This document shows positions 50,550-50,587 of a stretch of DNA of 50,587 nt, one piece after another (the stretch's first letter is position 1; each line of letters starts with the position of its first letter). This DNA comes from Acidimicrobiia bacterium (lineage in GTDB: Bacteria > Actinomycetota > Acidimicrobiia > Acidimicrobiales > SZUA-35): assembly GCA_029863385.1 (NCBI GenBank), contig JAOTVU010000016.1:1-50587 (forward strand). The letters run 5' to 3'. Made by a program: the position numbers and the translations under genes. Below the pieces are notes generated by a model. That model was not told the origin of the DNA, did not search any database, and was given only the letters and a program-made list of their open reading frames with translations.

Positions 50550-50587
50550 CGCCACCAGTTGGGCCGTCAGTGCGACCACCGTGACCA
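50538..50587 (-). CDS. C-terminal tail of a gene running off the right edge
   Basis: Only about 15 codons are inside: the frame reads VTVVALTAQLVATGL and then TAG at 50540-50538. This is a hydrophobic end that would suit a membrane protein. The family cannot be recognised, and the frame could be accidental. Confidence 0.35.
   Translation of the reverse strand, partial: VTVVALTAQLVATGL

Overview
The window is a dense, high-GC stretch of core-metabolism chromosome with genes on both strands. The actinobacterial style (many GTG starts, a mycobacterial-type MenB, a complete menaquinone set, ATGA/GTGA operon overlaps) suggests an uncultured actinobacterium, perhaps of the Acidimicrobiia. That placement is inferred from gene content and composition, with no marker gene. 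I see no rRNA, tRNA, CRISPR array, insertion sequence or prophage.

Layout. 1-3.16 kb (minus): thiamine importer thiB-thiP-thiQ under a TPP riboswitch. 3.18-5.4 kb: YbaK-type deacylase, a SoxR-like regulator lacking its dimerisation helix, and cysS. 5.5-7.8 kb: molybdate importer modABC. 8-11.4 kb: metallo-hydrolase, thioesterase, a GH16-like protein with a degenerate active site, and a peroxiredoxin. 11.5-22.8 kb (minus): a long purine run purSL-purQ-purC-purE-purF-purDM-purN followed by guaB. 23-26.5 kb: HAD nucleotidase, then a MauE-like membrane protein, a MetY-type sulfhydrylase and a CoA-binding protein. 26.5-30.9 kb: thiolase, small lipoprotein, PfkB kinase, PGRP amidase, DUF2085 protein. 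30.9-34.9 kb (minus): vitamin B12 uptake and adenosylation, btuF-btuC-btuD-cobO, under a cobalamin riboswitch with a visible Shine-Dalgarno-sequestering hairpin. 35-44 kb: menaquinone genes menC, menH, menD, menB, menF and menE on mixed strands, with an SRPBCC protein and a class IV aminotransferase among them. 44-50.6 kb: sugar-nucleotide transferase, SulP transporter, ProA-like dehydrogenase, GluQ-type tRNA-modifying enzyme, DUF445 membrane protein and the tail of one more gene.

How it works together. Two cofactor importers are riboswitch-controlled. The purine operon covers most steps from PRPP to IMP and on to XMP, but purB, purH, purA and purK are not in the window. Its architecture is unusual: PurD and PurM are one polypeptide followed by an overlapping purN (the domain order of animal GART), PurE has the class II signature, and PurL carries two N-terminal PurS-like units. 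The most interesting points are these fusions, the shortened SoxR, the layered B12 leader RNA and the MauE-MetY-CoA-binding cassette. No wholly new defence or mobile system is evident.
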